This document shows positions 41,473 to 50,900 of a stretch of 64,000 bases of DNA, piece after piece; position 1 is the first letter of the stretch; the number at the start of each line of letters is the position of its first letter. This stretch comes from Nocardioides lijunqiniae (GTDB lineage: Bacteria; Actinomycetota; Actinomycetes; Propionibacteriales; Nocardioidaceae), in assembly GCF_015024225.1 (NCBI RefSeq), contig NZ_JACJGM010000007.1, forward strand, positions 124,001-188,000. Reading direction: 5' to 3'. The position numbers and the translations under genes were made by a program. Below the pieces are notes generated by a model. It made no database searches, was not told the DNA's origin, and saw nothing but the letters and a program-made list of their open reading frames with translations.

Positions 41473-42279
41473 TCAGGGGCGGGGCAGCAGCGCGAGCTGG
41501 CGGCTCTGCGCGACCAGGCGCCCCGCGGAGTCCCAGACCTCGCAGTCCTCCTCGAACATCCCGCCCGCGACGTTGCGGCTCTCGTGGCGCACGCGCAGCC
41601 ACCCGGGCGCGGGCTTGGCGCGCACGTGGGCGGTGAGCTCCAGGGTCGGCGCCCAGCCGGGGCCGCCGATGTTGAACGTCACGGGCGGCAGCGAGTCCAG
41701 CACCATCAGCAGCGAGACCGGGTCGGGCTCGCGGCCGTCCTCGAGCCTGAACCAGGCGCTCATCACGGCCTCGCCGCTCGGCTGGCCGACCGCCCACCCG
41801 ACCTGGTCGGGGTGGAACCGCATGTCGAAGCGGCCCATCAGCGGCGCGATGCGGCGAACCTCCGGCGGTGCCATCGAGCTCGGCACGCAGTCCTCCACCG
41901 GCGGCAGAACGAAGGGCCGCGCGGTGGTGCGGACGTCGTCGGCGCTGCGGTCGAGGTCGCCGTACGTCGCCAGCACGGTGATCCGGTCCTGGCCGTCCTG
42001 ACGCAGGTCGGCGGCGACCGTCGAGGTGCTGCCACCGGACCGCCGTACGGTCACGTCGACGGTGGCGGGGCCGGGGGTCGCGGCGGAGAGGAAGTAGGCG
42101 CTCACCACCAGCGGGTCGGGCTTGTCGGGCAGGGCCGCGCGCAGAGCGTTGCCGACGACCGCGAGCAGGTAGCCGCCGTTGACGCCGCCGCCGACCACCC
42201 ACCCGGCGTCGAGCTCGGCGGCGTAGCGCCTGTCCCCGTCGGGAGTCACCGCTGTGGTCCTGTCGAACACCGAAGGCAT
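41473..42279 (-). CDS. TesB-like acyl-CoA thioesterase
   Basis: 268-residue double hot-dog thioesterase. The N-terminal part 'GVNGGYLLAVVGNALRAALPDKPDPLVVSAYFLSAATPGPATVDVTVRR' and C-terminal 'LTAHVRAKPAPGWLRVRHESRNVAGGMFEEDCEVWDSAGRLVAQSRQLALL' are typical; the Asp of 'EEDCEVWD' is in the right place for the conserved acid. It probably releases free acids from medium- or long-chain acyl-CoA. An upstream extension is open but lacks family similarity; ATG 42279 is chosen. Confidence 0.88.
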   Translation of the reverse strand: MPSVFDRTTAVTPDGDRRYAAELDAGWVVGGGVNGGYLLAVVGNALRAALPDKPDPLVVSAYFLSAATPGPATVDVTVRRSGGSTSTVAADLRQDGQDRITVLATYGDLDRSADDVRTTARPFVLPPVEDCVPSSMAPPEVRRIAPLMGRFDMRFHPDQVGWAVGQPSGEAVMSAWFRLEDGREPDPVSLLMVLDSLPPVTFNIGGPGWAPTLELTAHVRAKPAPGWLRVRHESRNVAGGMFEEDCEVWDSAGRLVAQSRQLALLPRP

Positions 42280-42321
42280 GCCCGCGAGCCTAGGACCGCC
42301 CCGGTGCGCGGGCATGGGCGC

Positions 42322-42660
42322 ATGGGTGTCTACGACGTCGGCGACGAGCCCGACCCGCGCTACACGCTCGCCAACGAGCGCACCTTCCTGGCGTGGGTGC
42401 GCACCACCCTCGCCCTGCTCGCGGGCTCGGTCGCGCTGCACTCGCTCGGCATCCCCACCGCCGACTGGCTGCGCAACACGCTCGTCGTCGGGCTGGCGGT
42501 GCTCGGCGCCCTGATGAGCGCCCTGGCCTACCGGCGCTGGGCAGCGGTCGAGCGGGCGATGCGACTGCGCGAGCCGCTGCCCCGCTTCGGCCTCGGGCTC
42601 GTCGTCACCGTGGCCCTGGTGCTCGTCTCGGTGCTGCTCGCCGTCACGCTGGTCCTCTGA
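42322..42660 (+). CDS. DUF202-family membrane protein
   Basis: 112-residue protein with the DUF202 pattern 'RYTLANERTFLAWVRTTLALLAGSVALHSLGI' at the N-terminus (NERTFLAWxRT) and three membrane helices (about 28-47, 53-72, 91-111). Members are small inner-membrane proteins of unknown role (YidH-like); eukaryotic relatives share the fold with the VTC complex. Divergent from the thioesterase gene with 42 bases between the starts. Confidence 0.88.
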   Translation: MGVYDVGDEPDPRYTLANERTFLAWVRTTLALLAGSVALHSLGIPTADWLRNTLVVGLAVLGALMSALAYRRWAAVERAMRLREPLPRFGLGLVVTVALVLVSVLLAVTLVL

Positions 42661-42735
42661 TCACGTCGGAGGTCTCGAGGCGCTGCCCTGCCTCCTCAGC
42701 GTCCTCGACCCACGGGACGCCGGTCCCCCTGGTCC

Positions 42736-43209
42736 TCACTCCTCCGACGTGACGGAGACGGTGTGGGGCTCCGTCGCGGTCGTGCGCAGCTCGCCGAGCG
42801 GCCCGACGGCCGCGATGACGTCGAGGTAGTGCTGGTTGAGCATGATGCCCAGGACGTTGCCGAACGGGTCGCGCACCGACGCCGTGACGAAGCCCGGGCC
42901 GCGCTCGAGCGGCGGCTGGTACGGCGTCGCGCCGAGGTCGATCAGGCGCTGGTAGGCCGCGTGGACGTCGTCGACGGCCCAGTGGGTGGTGGCGCGGTCG
43001 TTGCCCTCGCCGAGCCCGGGAGGGGCGTAGGCGGCGTTGACGAAGCCGAGCTCGTGCAGCAGGTCGCCGATGCGGAACTCGACGTATGCCGGGACGCCGT
43101 CGACCTCGTGGCGGTAGTAGGGCGCGATGCCGAGCAGGTCGGCGTACCAGGCGGCCGCGGCGTCCAGGTCGTCGGCGTAGAAGGTGACGGTGGTGAGTCC
43201 TCGCAGCAT
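42736..43209 (-). CDS. VOC/glyoxalase-family protein
   Basis: 157-residue protein of two beta-alpha-beta-beta-beta units: 'LTTVTFYADDLDAAAAWYADLLGI' and 'THWAVDDVHAAYQRLIDLGATPYQPPLERGPGFVTASVRDPFGNVLGIM'. This is the vicinal-oxygen-chelate fold of glyoxalases, bleomycin-binding and dioxygenase proteins; metal-binding His and Glu positions are partly kept. Function not assignable. It is divergent from a WYL regulator, with a strong palindrome in between, so it is probably that regulator's target. A C-terminal tail of about 30 residues is added. Confidence 0.85.
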   Translation of the reverse strand: MLRGLTTVTFYADDLDAAAAWYADLLGIAPYYRHEVDGVPAYVEFRIGDLLHELGFVNAAYAPPGLGEGNDRATTHWAVDDVHAAYQRLIDLGATPYQPPLERGPGFVTASVRDPFGNVLGIMLNQHYLDVIAAVGPLGELRTTATEPHTVSVTSEE

Positions 43210-43252
43210 GGTGGTGCTCCTTCGGTAGTGGATGTGGACCACGCTTCCGCAT

Positions 43253-43277
43253 GAAGTGCTCACCTCCTGAGCACTTC
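43253..43277. promoter_or_regulatory. Candidate WYL-regulator operator
   Basis: GAAGTGCTCA-CCTCC-TGAGCACTTC is a perfect inverted repeat with 10-base arms, 43 bases from the VOC gene start and 19 from the regulator start. The position in a divergent promoter is that of an operator for the adjacent WYL/DeoR-type regulator. Confidence 0.7.
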
Positions 43278-43296
43278 TCCTGGCAGGATCGTCCGC

Positions 43297-44238
43297 ATGC
43301 GCGCGGACCGTCTCGTCGCCGCCCTGCTGCTGCTGCAGTCCCGGGGCCGCCTGACCGCGGCCCAGCTCGCCGACGAGCTCGAGGTGTCCGTGGCCACCGC
43401 GCGCCGCGACCTCGAGGCGATGTCGGCCGCGGGCATCCCGGTCTACCCGCAGCCCGGCCGGGGCGGCGGCTGGGCGCTGGTCGGCGGCGCGCGCACCGAC
43501 CTCAGCGGGCTCTCGGCCCCCGAGGCGCAGGCGCTCTTCCTGCTGGTGGGTCCGGCTGCGGCGGTCTCGGGAGAGGCGAAGACCGCGCTGCGCAAGCTGG
43601 TGCAGGCACTGCCGACGACGTTTCGCGCCGACGCCGAGGCGGCGGCCGGCGCCACCATGATCGACCCCACGCGCTGGGGCGAGCGCGACCGCGCGCGGCC
43701 GCCGCTGGTCGACCGCCTGCAGGAGTCCGTCGTACGGCGGACCATGGTGCGGCTGGTCTACGCGGACGCGCGTGGCCGGGAGTCCGAGCGCGTGGTCGAG
43801 CCCTGGGGGCTCGTCGACAAGGACGAGGTCTGGTACCTCGTCGCCGGCACCGAACACGGCCGCCGCACCTTCCGCCTCGACCGCGTCGTGACGTCGGAGC
43901 CGACCGAGGAGACGTTCGAGCGGCCGGCCGACTTCGAGCTCGAGCAGGCTTGGGCCGAGGTCGTGGGCGAGGTCGAGGAGCGCCGCTCGCAGACCTGGGC
44001 GACGGTGGTCGTCGAGACCCGCCTCGTGCACGTGCTGCGCGACCACTTCGGCCGCCACTGCCACGTCGAGGAGGACACCGACGACGGCCGGTCGCGGGTG
44101 CGCGTCGGCGCCCCCACCGCGCTCGACCTCGCCCGCCAGCTCGCCGGGTGGGGCGGCGACGTCGACGTGCCGCACCCCCCCGCCGTACGCGAGCACCTGG
44201 CGCGGATCGGTGCGGAGCTGGCCGCCCGCTACCCCTGA
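43297..44238 (+). CDS. HTH-WYL domain transcriptional regulator
   Basis: 313-residue regulator: N-terminal HTH_11/DeoR-like winged helix ('MRADRLVAALLLLQSRGRLTAAQLADELEVSVATARRDLEAMSAAGIPVYPQ', residues 1-52) and a WYL domain (about 140-225; 'RLVYADARGRESERVVEPWGLVDKDEVWYLVAG'), followed by a WCX-type C-terminal part. WYL domains bind nucleotides or single-stranded nucleic acid; homologues control DNA-damage, defence or small metabolic genes. Its stop codon lies in the first arm of a convergent terminator palindrome. Confidence 0.92.
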   Translation: MRADRLVAALLLLQSRGRLTAAQLADELEVSVATARRDLEAMSAAGIPVYPQPGRGGGWALVGGARTDLSGLSAPEAQALFLLVGPAAAVSGEAKTALRKLVQALPTTFRADAEAAAGATMIDPTRWGERDRARPPLVDRLQESVVRRTMVRLVYADARGRESERVVEPWGLVDKDEVWYLVAGTEHGRRTFRLDRVVTSEPTEETFERPADFELEQAWAEVVGEVEERRSQTWATVVVETRLVHVLRDHFGRHCHVEEDTDDGRSRVRVGAPTALDLARQLAGWGGDVDVPHPPAVREHLARIGAELAARYP

Positions 44239-44317
44239 GGTTCTGGGCAAAGACTGTCGCTTCTGGGCCGTTACTTCACCCCAGAACCTCTGGTTTTTCA
44301 GCAGATGCTGAAAAACC
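44237..44317. terminator. Double hairpin between WYL regulator and protein kinase
   Basis: GAGGTTCTGGG (44237-44247) pairs with CCCAGAACCTC (44280-44290), and GGTTTTTCAGCA-GA-TGCTGAAAAACC (44292-44317) is a perfect 12-base-arm hairpin with T and A runs at its edges. The second works as a bidirectional factor-independent terminator for the two convergent genes. Confidence 0.8.
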
Positions 44318-44325
44318 TGCTGCCG

Positions 44326-45795
44326 CTACACGACCTCGTCGCCGGTGATCGCCAGCCCACCACCGGACTCCTCGACGAACAGCCGCCGCACCTCGGTCTG
44401 CGAGGACCCGTCGGTGGTGTAGGTGAGCGTGACGTCGACGACGCCGGGCTCGACCTCCTGGGCGCCGTCGACCGCGACCGAGTCGATCCCGGCCCAGAAG
44501 CCGTCGAAGGAGTCGCGGCCCACCTCGTCCTGGAACGACGGCGCGAGCCGCTGCCAGGCGGCGTCGGTGTCACCGGGCAGCAGGCCGTAGTAGTCCTGCG
44601 CGAACGCCGTGGCGCCCGAGGTGGCGGGCGGCTCCGGCTCCTCCTCGGGCGACTGCTCGGCTGTCTCCTCCGGCGCCTCCTCCGGCGAGCTCTCGGGGGG
44701 CGGCTCCGGCGACTCCTGCTGGCCGCCGTCGCGACCCGACGGCGAGCTCGAGGCGGGCTCGTCCGAGGCCGTGCCGGCGTCGTCGTCGTCCCCCTGCAGC
44801 AGCAGGTAGGCGATCCCCGCGACGAGGAGCACCAGCGCCACCACCCCCGCCACGAGGAGCCCACCGCGACGGCGCGGAGGCTCCTCCACCGGAGGGGCAG
44901 ACGCCACGACCGGCTCTTGCACGACCGTGGCGGGACCGGGGTCCGCAGCGGGACGCGCCGCCGTCGTCGTCGGGCCCGACGAGGTGCGGTGCAGCGCGGC
45001 CGCGCAGTCGGCCATCGTCGGGCGCGCGGCGGGATCGGTGTCCATCATCCGCGAGATCGGGCGCCGCAGCGGTCCGGCCGTCTGCGGCGCGGGCGGCGGC
45101 TCGTGGGCGATCAGGGCCATGAGCGCGAGGGGGTTCGACTGCGACGGGTACGGCGAGTGTCCCTCCACCGCCGCGAACAGCGTGGCGCCCAGGCCCCACA
45201 CGTCCGAGGCGGGGGTGGCGTCGGAGCCGCGCGCCAGCTCGGGCGCGAAGTACGCCGGCGTGCCGGTCATCAGGCCGGTCTGGGTGAGCTTGTCGTCGCC
45301 GGCGCTGCGGGCGATGCCGAAGTCGCTGATCTTGGCGGTGTCGCCCTCGCCGACCAGCACGTTGCCGGGCTTCACGTCCCGGTGGACCGTGCCGAGGGCG
45401 TGCGCCGCGGCGAGGCCGTCGGCGACCTGGGCGCCGATCCGGGCCACGCGCTCGGGCGACAGCGGCCCCTCGTCGGCGACCAGCTCGGCCAGGGTGCGGC
45501 CGGGGACGTACTCCATCACCAGCCAGAGGTGCTCGCCCTCCTCCACCGCGTCGTAGACGGAGACGACGTTCGGGTGGTTCAGCGCGGCCGACGAGCGAGC
45601 TTCGCGCATCGCGCGGGCCAGGTGGGGCAGCGACTCGCCGGGCATCCGGCCGACGCGCTTGATCGCGACGGCCCGGCCCAGGCGCTCGTCGTGGGCCAGC
45701 CACACGCTGCCCATGCCACCGCGGCCGACCTCACGCTCGACGCGGTAGCGCCCCCCGATGGGCTCCGTGGGCAGGGCGTTTCCTGAAGAGTCCAT
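44326..45795 (-). CDS. Serine/threonine protein kinase, membrane-anchored
   Basis: 489-residue PknB-type kinase. Gly loop 'VGRGGMGSVW' (residues 23-32), Lys46 in 'VAIKRV', catalytic loop 'VHRDVKPGN', 'ISDFGIA', and 'GTPAYFAPEL' are all intact. After the kinase domain (about 16-270) come a linker, one membrane helix (about 300-325, 'GGLLVAGVVALVLLVAGIAYLLL'), a Ser/Glu/Pro-rich stalk and a small outside domain of about 90 residues with no PASTA repeats, resembling an NTF2-like fold ('FAQDYYGLLPGDTDAAWQRLAPSFQDEVG'). Signal sensed is unknown. ATG 45795 or an in-frame GTG nine bases upstream. Confidence 0.92.
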   Translation of the reverse strand: MDSSGNALPTEPIGGRYRVEREVGRGGMGSVWLAHDERLGRAVAIKRVGRMPGESLPHLARAMREARSSAALNHPNVVSVYDAVEEGEHLWLVMEYVPGRTLAELVADEGPLSPERVARIGAQVADGLAAAHALGTVHRDVKPGNVLVGEGDTAKISDFGIARSAGDDKLTQTGLMTGTPAYFAPELARGSDATPASDVWGLGATLFAAVEGHSPYPSQSNPLALMALIAHEPPPAPQTAGPLRRPISRMMDTDPAARPTMADCAAALHRTSSGPTTTAARPAADPGPATVVQEPVVASAPPVEEPPRRRGGLLVAGVVALVLLVAGIAYLLLQGDDDDAGTASDEPASSSPSGRDGGQQESPEPPPESSPEEAPEETAEQSPEEEPEPPATSGATAFAQDYYGLLPGDTDAAWQRLAPSFQDEVGRDSFDGFWAGIDSVAVDGAQEVEPGVVDVTLTYTTDGSSQTEVRRLFVEESGGGLAITGDEVV

Positions 45796-45860
45796 TACGC
45801 CCACTACCCACGAGTGCCGCAGGCCAGTACGACCTGCGGCGGTTCAGGCGGGAGAGCGGG

Positions 45861-46055
45861 TCAGGCGGCGCGGCGCTGCAGCGGCAGCAGGTGGGTCTTG
45901 CCCTCGCGCTGGGCCACCATCAGGGTCGCCTCGGCGTCGTAGCCGGCGGCCAGCTCGTCCACGGTCGCCTGGTCGTCGGACTCCACCGCGGAGTTGATGG
46001 CGCGCACGTAGCGGGCGTGCAGCTCGTTCAGGTCGTCGATCAGTCGTGTCGTCAT
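45861..46055 (-). CDS. Small conserved actinobacterial protein
   Basis: 64-residue soluble protein, mostly helical: 'LIDDLNELHARYVRAINSAVESDDQATVDELAAGYDAEATLMVAQREGK', followed by a basic tail 'HLLPLQRRAA'. The helix pair looks like a coiled coil with a 'YDxEATxLxAxREGK' segment that I have seen in short Nocardioides proteins, but it has no named function. ATG at 46055; divergent from the phosphopantetheinyl-transferase-like gene. Confidence 0.65.
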   Translation of the reverse strand: MTTRLIDDLNELHARYVRAINSAVESDDQATVDELAAGYDAEATLMVAQREGKTHLLPLQRRAA

Positions 46056-46137
46056 GTCTGGTTCAGCGTCCACGCCGGCCCGTTCGTTCCCGGATCCGGC
46101 CCGATGTGACCAACCTCAAGGGCGCTACCGTCGCAGC

Positions 46138-46620
46138 GTGAGCGACAGCGCCGACCTGGAGCGCCGCCAGCTGCGCCGGGCCGTGGAGGCCGTGCTGCGC
46201 AACGAGGTGGCCGTCGTGGCCGTCCAGCAGGTCTGCGCCCGGTGTGGCGGGTCCGACCACGGCCGGCCACGGGTGCGGGTCCGCGACGGCGCGCCGCCGT
46301 ACGTGAGCTGGTCCTACGCCCCGGGCTGCGCCGCGGTCGCGTGGACGTGGGCGGGCGAGATCGGCATCGACCTCGAGGCCGCCGGCCCCGACGTGGCCGG
46401 CATCGGCCCCCGCGAGAGCTGGACCCGTGCCGAGGCCGTGCTCAAGGCCGCGGGCGAGGGGCTGGCCCGCTCACCGCAGGACGTCACCGAGGACGAAGCC
46501 TGGACCCTGCGGCTGCCCCTCTCCCCCGCGTACGTCGGTCACGTCGCGGTGGCGGGGCGGCACGCGGCGCCCCCGGCGGTCAGCTGGCGTCTGGTAGGTC
46601 CGGGAGCGCCGTCTCGTTGA
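46138..46620 (+). CDS. 4'-phosphopantetheinyl transferase-like protein
   Basis: 160-residue member of the Sfp/AcpT superfamily by motifs: 'CARCGGSDHGRPRV' (substrate loop), 'YVSWSYAPG' near residue 60, 'EIGIDLEAAGPD' (metal-binding Asp and Glu) and 'ESWTRAEAVLKAAGEGL' (catalytic Glu and Lys). It would transfer phosphopantetheine from CoA to a carrier-protein serine. It is shorter than Sfp (about 220), with a reduced C-terminal part. The neighbouring NRPS has a carrier domain, so it is the likely partner (inference). GTG start. Its 3' end overlaps the convergent M1 gene by 41 bases. Confidence 0.8.
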   Translation: MSDSADLERRQLRRAVEAVLRNEVAVVAVQQVCARCGGSDHGRPRVRVRDGAPPYVSWSYAPGCAAVAWTWAGEIGIDLEAAGPDVAGIGPRESWTRAEAVLKAAGEGLARSPQDVTEDEAWTLRLPLSPAYVGHVAVAGRHAAPPAVSWRLVGPGAPSR

Positions 46621-47908
46621 GCCAGGCGTCGAACAGCGCGCCGAGGTCGGCGTCGGTGTGCCGCGCGGCGAAGGCGATCAGCTCCGCGGTCGACACGCTG
46701 CCACCGCGGTGCTCGGCGACCCAGGCGCGCAGCAGCGAGAAGAACGCCTCGTCGCCGACGGTGAGCCGCACGGCGTGCAGGGTCAGGGCGCCCCGCTTGT
46801 AGACCCGGTCGTCGAACATCAGCTCCGGGCCCGGGTCCGACAGCACCAGGTCCTGCTCGAGCTCCGCGAGCCGCTCGTGGTGACGTCGCGCCCAGGTCTC
46901 GGCCGACTCCCCGCCGGAGGCCTCGGACCACAGCCACTCGCTGTAGCAGGCGAAGCCCTCGTGCAGCCAGATGTCGCGCCACGACCCGAGCGTGACCGCG
47001 TTGCCGAACCACTGGTGCGCGAGCTCGTGGGCCACCAGCCGCACGCAGTCCCAGTCGTCGGTGAGGAAGTTGCGTCCGAACGTCGACAGCGACTGCGACT
47101 CGAGCGGGATCTCCAGGTCGTCGGCGGTCACGACCACGGCGTACGAGCCGAACGGGTAGGGCCCGAACAGCTCGACGAAGGTCGACATCATCTCGGCCTG
47201 GCGCCCGAACGCCGCCTCGAAGCCGCTGCCGGCGTCGGCGGGCACGGCGGCCGTCATCGGCACCGGCGACTCGAGCTCGCGGACGTCGTAGCGCCCGATC
47301 TGCACGGTCGCCAGGTAGGTGGCCATCGGCTCGTCCTGCTCGTAGGACCAGCTCACGGTGCTGCCGCGGCGCTGCCTCGAGCGCAGCCGGCCGTTGGAGA
47401 CCACCGTGTAGTCCGGGTGCGTCCGCACGACGATCTCGTACGTCGCCTTGTCGCTCGGCCGGTCGTTGCAGGGGAACCACGTCGGCGCACCGTGCGGCTG
47501 GCCCGCCACGATGACCCCGTCCTCGAGCTCCTCCCAGCCGGCGTCGCCGAGGTGCTTGTCGTCCACGGGCTTCGGGCGTCCGTCGTACTTCACCAGCAGG
47601 CGGAACGTCGCGCCGGCCGGCAGCGCGTCGCGCAGGGTGACGACGAGCCGGCCCTGGCGGGTGACGTACTTGGCGGGCGCCCTGCCGTCGATGCTCACCT
47701 TGGAGACGTCGAGGTGCGCGAGGTCGAGCACGACCCGCTCGATCTCCTCCTCGGCGGTGGCGTCGATGACCGCCTGGCCCTGCAGGCGGTTGCCCGCCAG
47801 GTCGTAGGTGAGGTCCAGCGCGTAGTGCGTGGCACTCCACGACGGGTCCCCGTGTCCGGGGACGTAGGCGTCGGCGGTGGGGAGGTCGGAGCTGCGGGCG
47901 AGCTTCAC
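46580..47908 (-). CDS. M1-family zinc aminopeptidase, short form
   Basis: 442-residue metallopeptidase. The zinc site 'HELAHQWFGN' plus 'WLHEGFACYSEWL' (HExxH-x18-E) and the N-terminal beta domain ('YALDLTYDLAGNRLQGQAVIDATAEEEIERVVLDLAHL') are intact; the usual second half with the C-terminal helical superhelix is absent, giving about half the length of PepN. The usual GxMEN substrate motif appears replaced by 'LEIPLESQSLS'. GTG start overlaps the NRPS stop (GTGA), so synthetase and peptidase are translated together. A role in trimming or degrading the synthetase product is plausible (inference). Confidence 0.88.
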   Translation of the reverse strand: MKLARSSDLPTADAYVPGHGDPSWSATHYALDLTYDLAGNRLQGQAVIDATAEEEIERVVLDLAHLDVSKVSIDGRAPAKYVTRQGRLVVTLRDALPAGATFRLLVKYDGRPKPVDDKHLGDAGWEELEDGVIVAGQPHGAPTWFPCNDRPSDKATYEIVVRTHPDYTVVSNGRLRSRQRRGSTVSWSYEQDEPMATYLATVQIGRYDVRELESPVPMTAAVPADAGSGFEAAFGRQAEMMSTFVELFGPYPFGSYAVVVTADDLEIPLESQSLSTFGRNFLTDDWDCVRLVAHELAHQWFGNAVTLGSWRDIWLHEGFACYSEWLWSEASGGESAETWARRHHERLAELEQDLVLSDPGPELMFDDRVYKRGALTLHAVRLTVGDEAFFSLLRAWVAEHRGGSVSTAELIAFAARHTDADLGALFDAWLNETALPDLPDAS

Positions 47909-50900
47909 GAGGTGGTGTTCCACGGGCCGATGGGGTTGCCGATCCAGATCGTCTTGTCCGGCACGGACTCGCCCCTCATCACCAGTGACACAGGGCCGAC
48001 CGTAGCGTGCCGGCCGAGCGTCGCGGCGGGCAGGATGACGCTGTTGGGTCCCAGCGTCGCGCCCCGCCTCAGCACCACCCGGTCCATGCTCAGGGTGCGG
48101 TCGTGGAACAGGTGGGTCTGCACCACGCTGCCGCGGTTGACGGTGGCGCCGTCGCCCAGCTCGACCAGGTCCGTCTCGGGCAGCCAGTAGGTCTCGCACC
48201 AGACACCGCGCCCGATGTGGGCGCCCATCGAGCGGAACCAGACGTTGAGCAGCGGGCTGCCCGCGACCGACCGGGCGAACCACGGTGCGGCCACCACCTC
48301 GACGAAGGTGTCGGCCAGCTCGTTGCGCCAGACCAGCGAGCTCCACAGGGGATGCCCGCCGACCCGGTGCCGGCCGACCAGGACCCACTTCGCGACCGTC
48401 GTGACGGCCGCCGCGACCACCCCGGCCAGCGCCAGGACGCCTCCGGCGAGCACCAGTGCCACCAGCGCGCCCGCCCGGTCCAGCAGCGACGTGAGGGTCA
48501 CCGCGACCACCACGGCGATCGCCGCCCCGACGGCCACGGGGACGAGCCGGCAGAGCTCCACGGCGGCGCGAGCCACCCGCAGCCGCGTCGGCGGCTCGTA
48601 GGTGCGGCCGACGTCGCCGGCCTGCGCCGTACGTCGCAGCGCGGTCGGCGGGCTGCCGAGCCAGGACTCCCCCGACTGCGCGCCCTTGCGCCGCGGGGCG
48701 GCGGAGAGCACCGCCACCAGCGAGGCCTTCGGCACGCGGCGCCCGGGGGCGGCCATGCCGGAGTTGCCGACGAACGCGCGCTTGCCGATCTTGACCCGCT
48801 CGACGCGCAGCCAGCCGCCACCGAGCTCGTAGCCGCCGAGCAGCGTGTCGTCGGCGAGGAACGCCTGGTCGTTGACCTGGGTGAGCTTGGGCACGAGCAG
48901 CACGGTCGAGGCCTCGACGTCGGCACCGACCCGGGCGCCCAGCAGCCGGAGCCAGACGGGCGTCAGGCTGGAGGAGTAGAGCGGGAAGAGCCATGTGCGG
49001 GCCTCGTCGAGCACCCGCATCGTCGCCCACACCGCGAGGGCGGGCCGGCTGCGCACCGGGTGCACGCCGGGCTCGATCGACAGTCCCGCCAGGCGCACCA
49101 CGGCGAGCACGAGCGCCGCCAGCACGACCAGCGTGACGACGGTGCTCACGGGCAGCCACGCCAGCAGGCCGAGCACGTCGGCGTACCCGCTCGGCTCGGC
49201 GACCAGCAGCGGAACTGCCGCCCCGGCGGCGGCGGCGACCACGGGCAGCAGCGCGAGGCCCACCGCGACCAGCCCGTAGGCGGCCACCCACGAGCGGCTC
49301 GCCTCGGGTCGCGACGACCACGGCCCGCGGGCGCGGCGGGTCACGAGCGCCGCCGGCGACCCGGACCAGTACTCGCCCTCCGGCACGGCGCCGAACGTCG
49401 CCGAGCCCGGCGCGACCTCGGCGTCGGCGCCGATGTCGGTGCCGGGGCACAGCATGCTGCGCGCGCCCACCCGGGCCCGGGGACCGACCCGGATGCCGCC
49501 GACGTGGACGACGTCGCCGTCGACCCAGTAGCCGGTGAGGTCGACCTCGGGCTCGACCGAGCAGCCGCGCCCCAGCCGGAGCATCCCGGTCACGGGCGGC
49601 ACGCTGTGCAGGTCGACGTCGCGACCGACACGGCAGCCGAGGAGCCGGGCGTACCACGTCATCCACGGCGCCCCGGCGAGGGTGATCGGGCCGAGCTGGT
49701 CGGCGGCGTGCTGCGCCAGCCAGAGCCGGAGGTGGAGCCGCCCGCCGCGGGGGTGGTCGCCCTCCGTCACCGGTCGGAGCAGGGCGCGCGCGAGGCCGGC
49801 GGCCAGGACCATGCGCCCGGGAGGGCTGACGAAGACCAGCCAGCCGACCCCGAGCAGGACCCACGAGGGGGTGGGCAGCCAGTCGAGGCCGAGGAGCGCC
49901 GCGAGCACGTGGCAGCCGATGCCGAGCAGGACCAGCCAGCGCGGACCGGCGAGCGCCCGCAGCAGCACGGTCGCCACCACCTGCGCCGCCTGGGTCTTGA
50001 GCGGCGTCGGCGGCACGGTGCGGTCGGAGGCGGGGCCGGCGGCGGCCTGCTGGTCGAGGTAGGTCGCGAGCGCGCCGAGCGTCGGGTGCTCGTAGACGTC
50101 GGCCACGACGACCTCGGGGTAGGTGCCGCGCAGCCGCGACACCAGCTGCGCCGCGGTCAGGCTGCCTCCGCCCAGGTCGAAGAAGTCGTCGGCGACGGAC
50201 GTGGCGTCCGCGGCGAGGACGTCGCGCCACAGCTCGGCGACGTGGGCCGCCGTGCCCACGAGGCGGCCGGACGCGCTGGGCGCGGCGGCCAGCGGCCACG
50301 GCAGCGCGTCGCGGTCGACCTTGCCGGAGGTCTTGGTGGGCAGCGTCTCCACGACGGCCACCCGAGGCACCAGCGCGGCCGGCATCGACCGTCGCAGGGA
50401 CTCCTTGGCGCTGGCCTGGTCGAAGCCGCCGTCGACGGTCACGTAGCCCACGAGCACGCTCGTGCCGGCCCCCGTGCGCCGCACGGCCGCGGCCGCGGAG
50501 GTCACGCCCGGGAGCGCGAGCAGGCTGCTGTCGATCTCGCCCAGCTCGATCCGCCGCCCGCCGAGCTTGACCTGGTCGTCGGCGCGGCCGCCGAAGAGCA
50601 GCCCGTCGGGCTCGAACACGACCAGGTCGCCGCTGCGGTAGGCCCGCTCCCAGCCGAGAGTCGGCATCGCGGCGTACTTCTCGGCGTCCTTGACCGGGTC
50701 GAGGTAGCGGGCCAGGCCGACGCCGCCGATGATCAGCTCGCCGGTCTCCCCCACCGCCACGTGCTCGCCGGCCTCGTCGACGACGGCGAGGTCCCAGCCG
50801 TCCAGGGGCAGCCCGATCGGGACCGGTCCCTCGCCCGTCAGCCGGGCGGCGCAGGCCACGACGGTGGCCTCGGTGGGGCCGTAGGTGTTCCACACCTCGC

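Noticed and set aside
46138..46620. Acyl carrier protein synthase AcpS
   Set aside because: Motif order and the CxxCG-x-xHGRP loop fit the Sfp/AcpT branch, not the 120-residue AcpS form.
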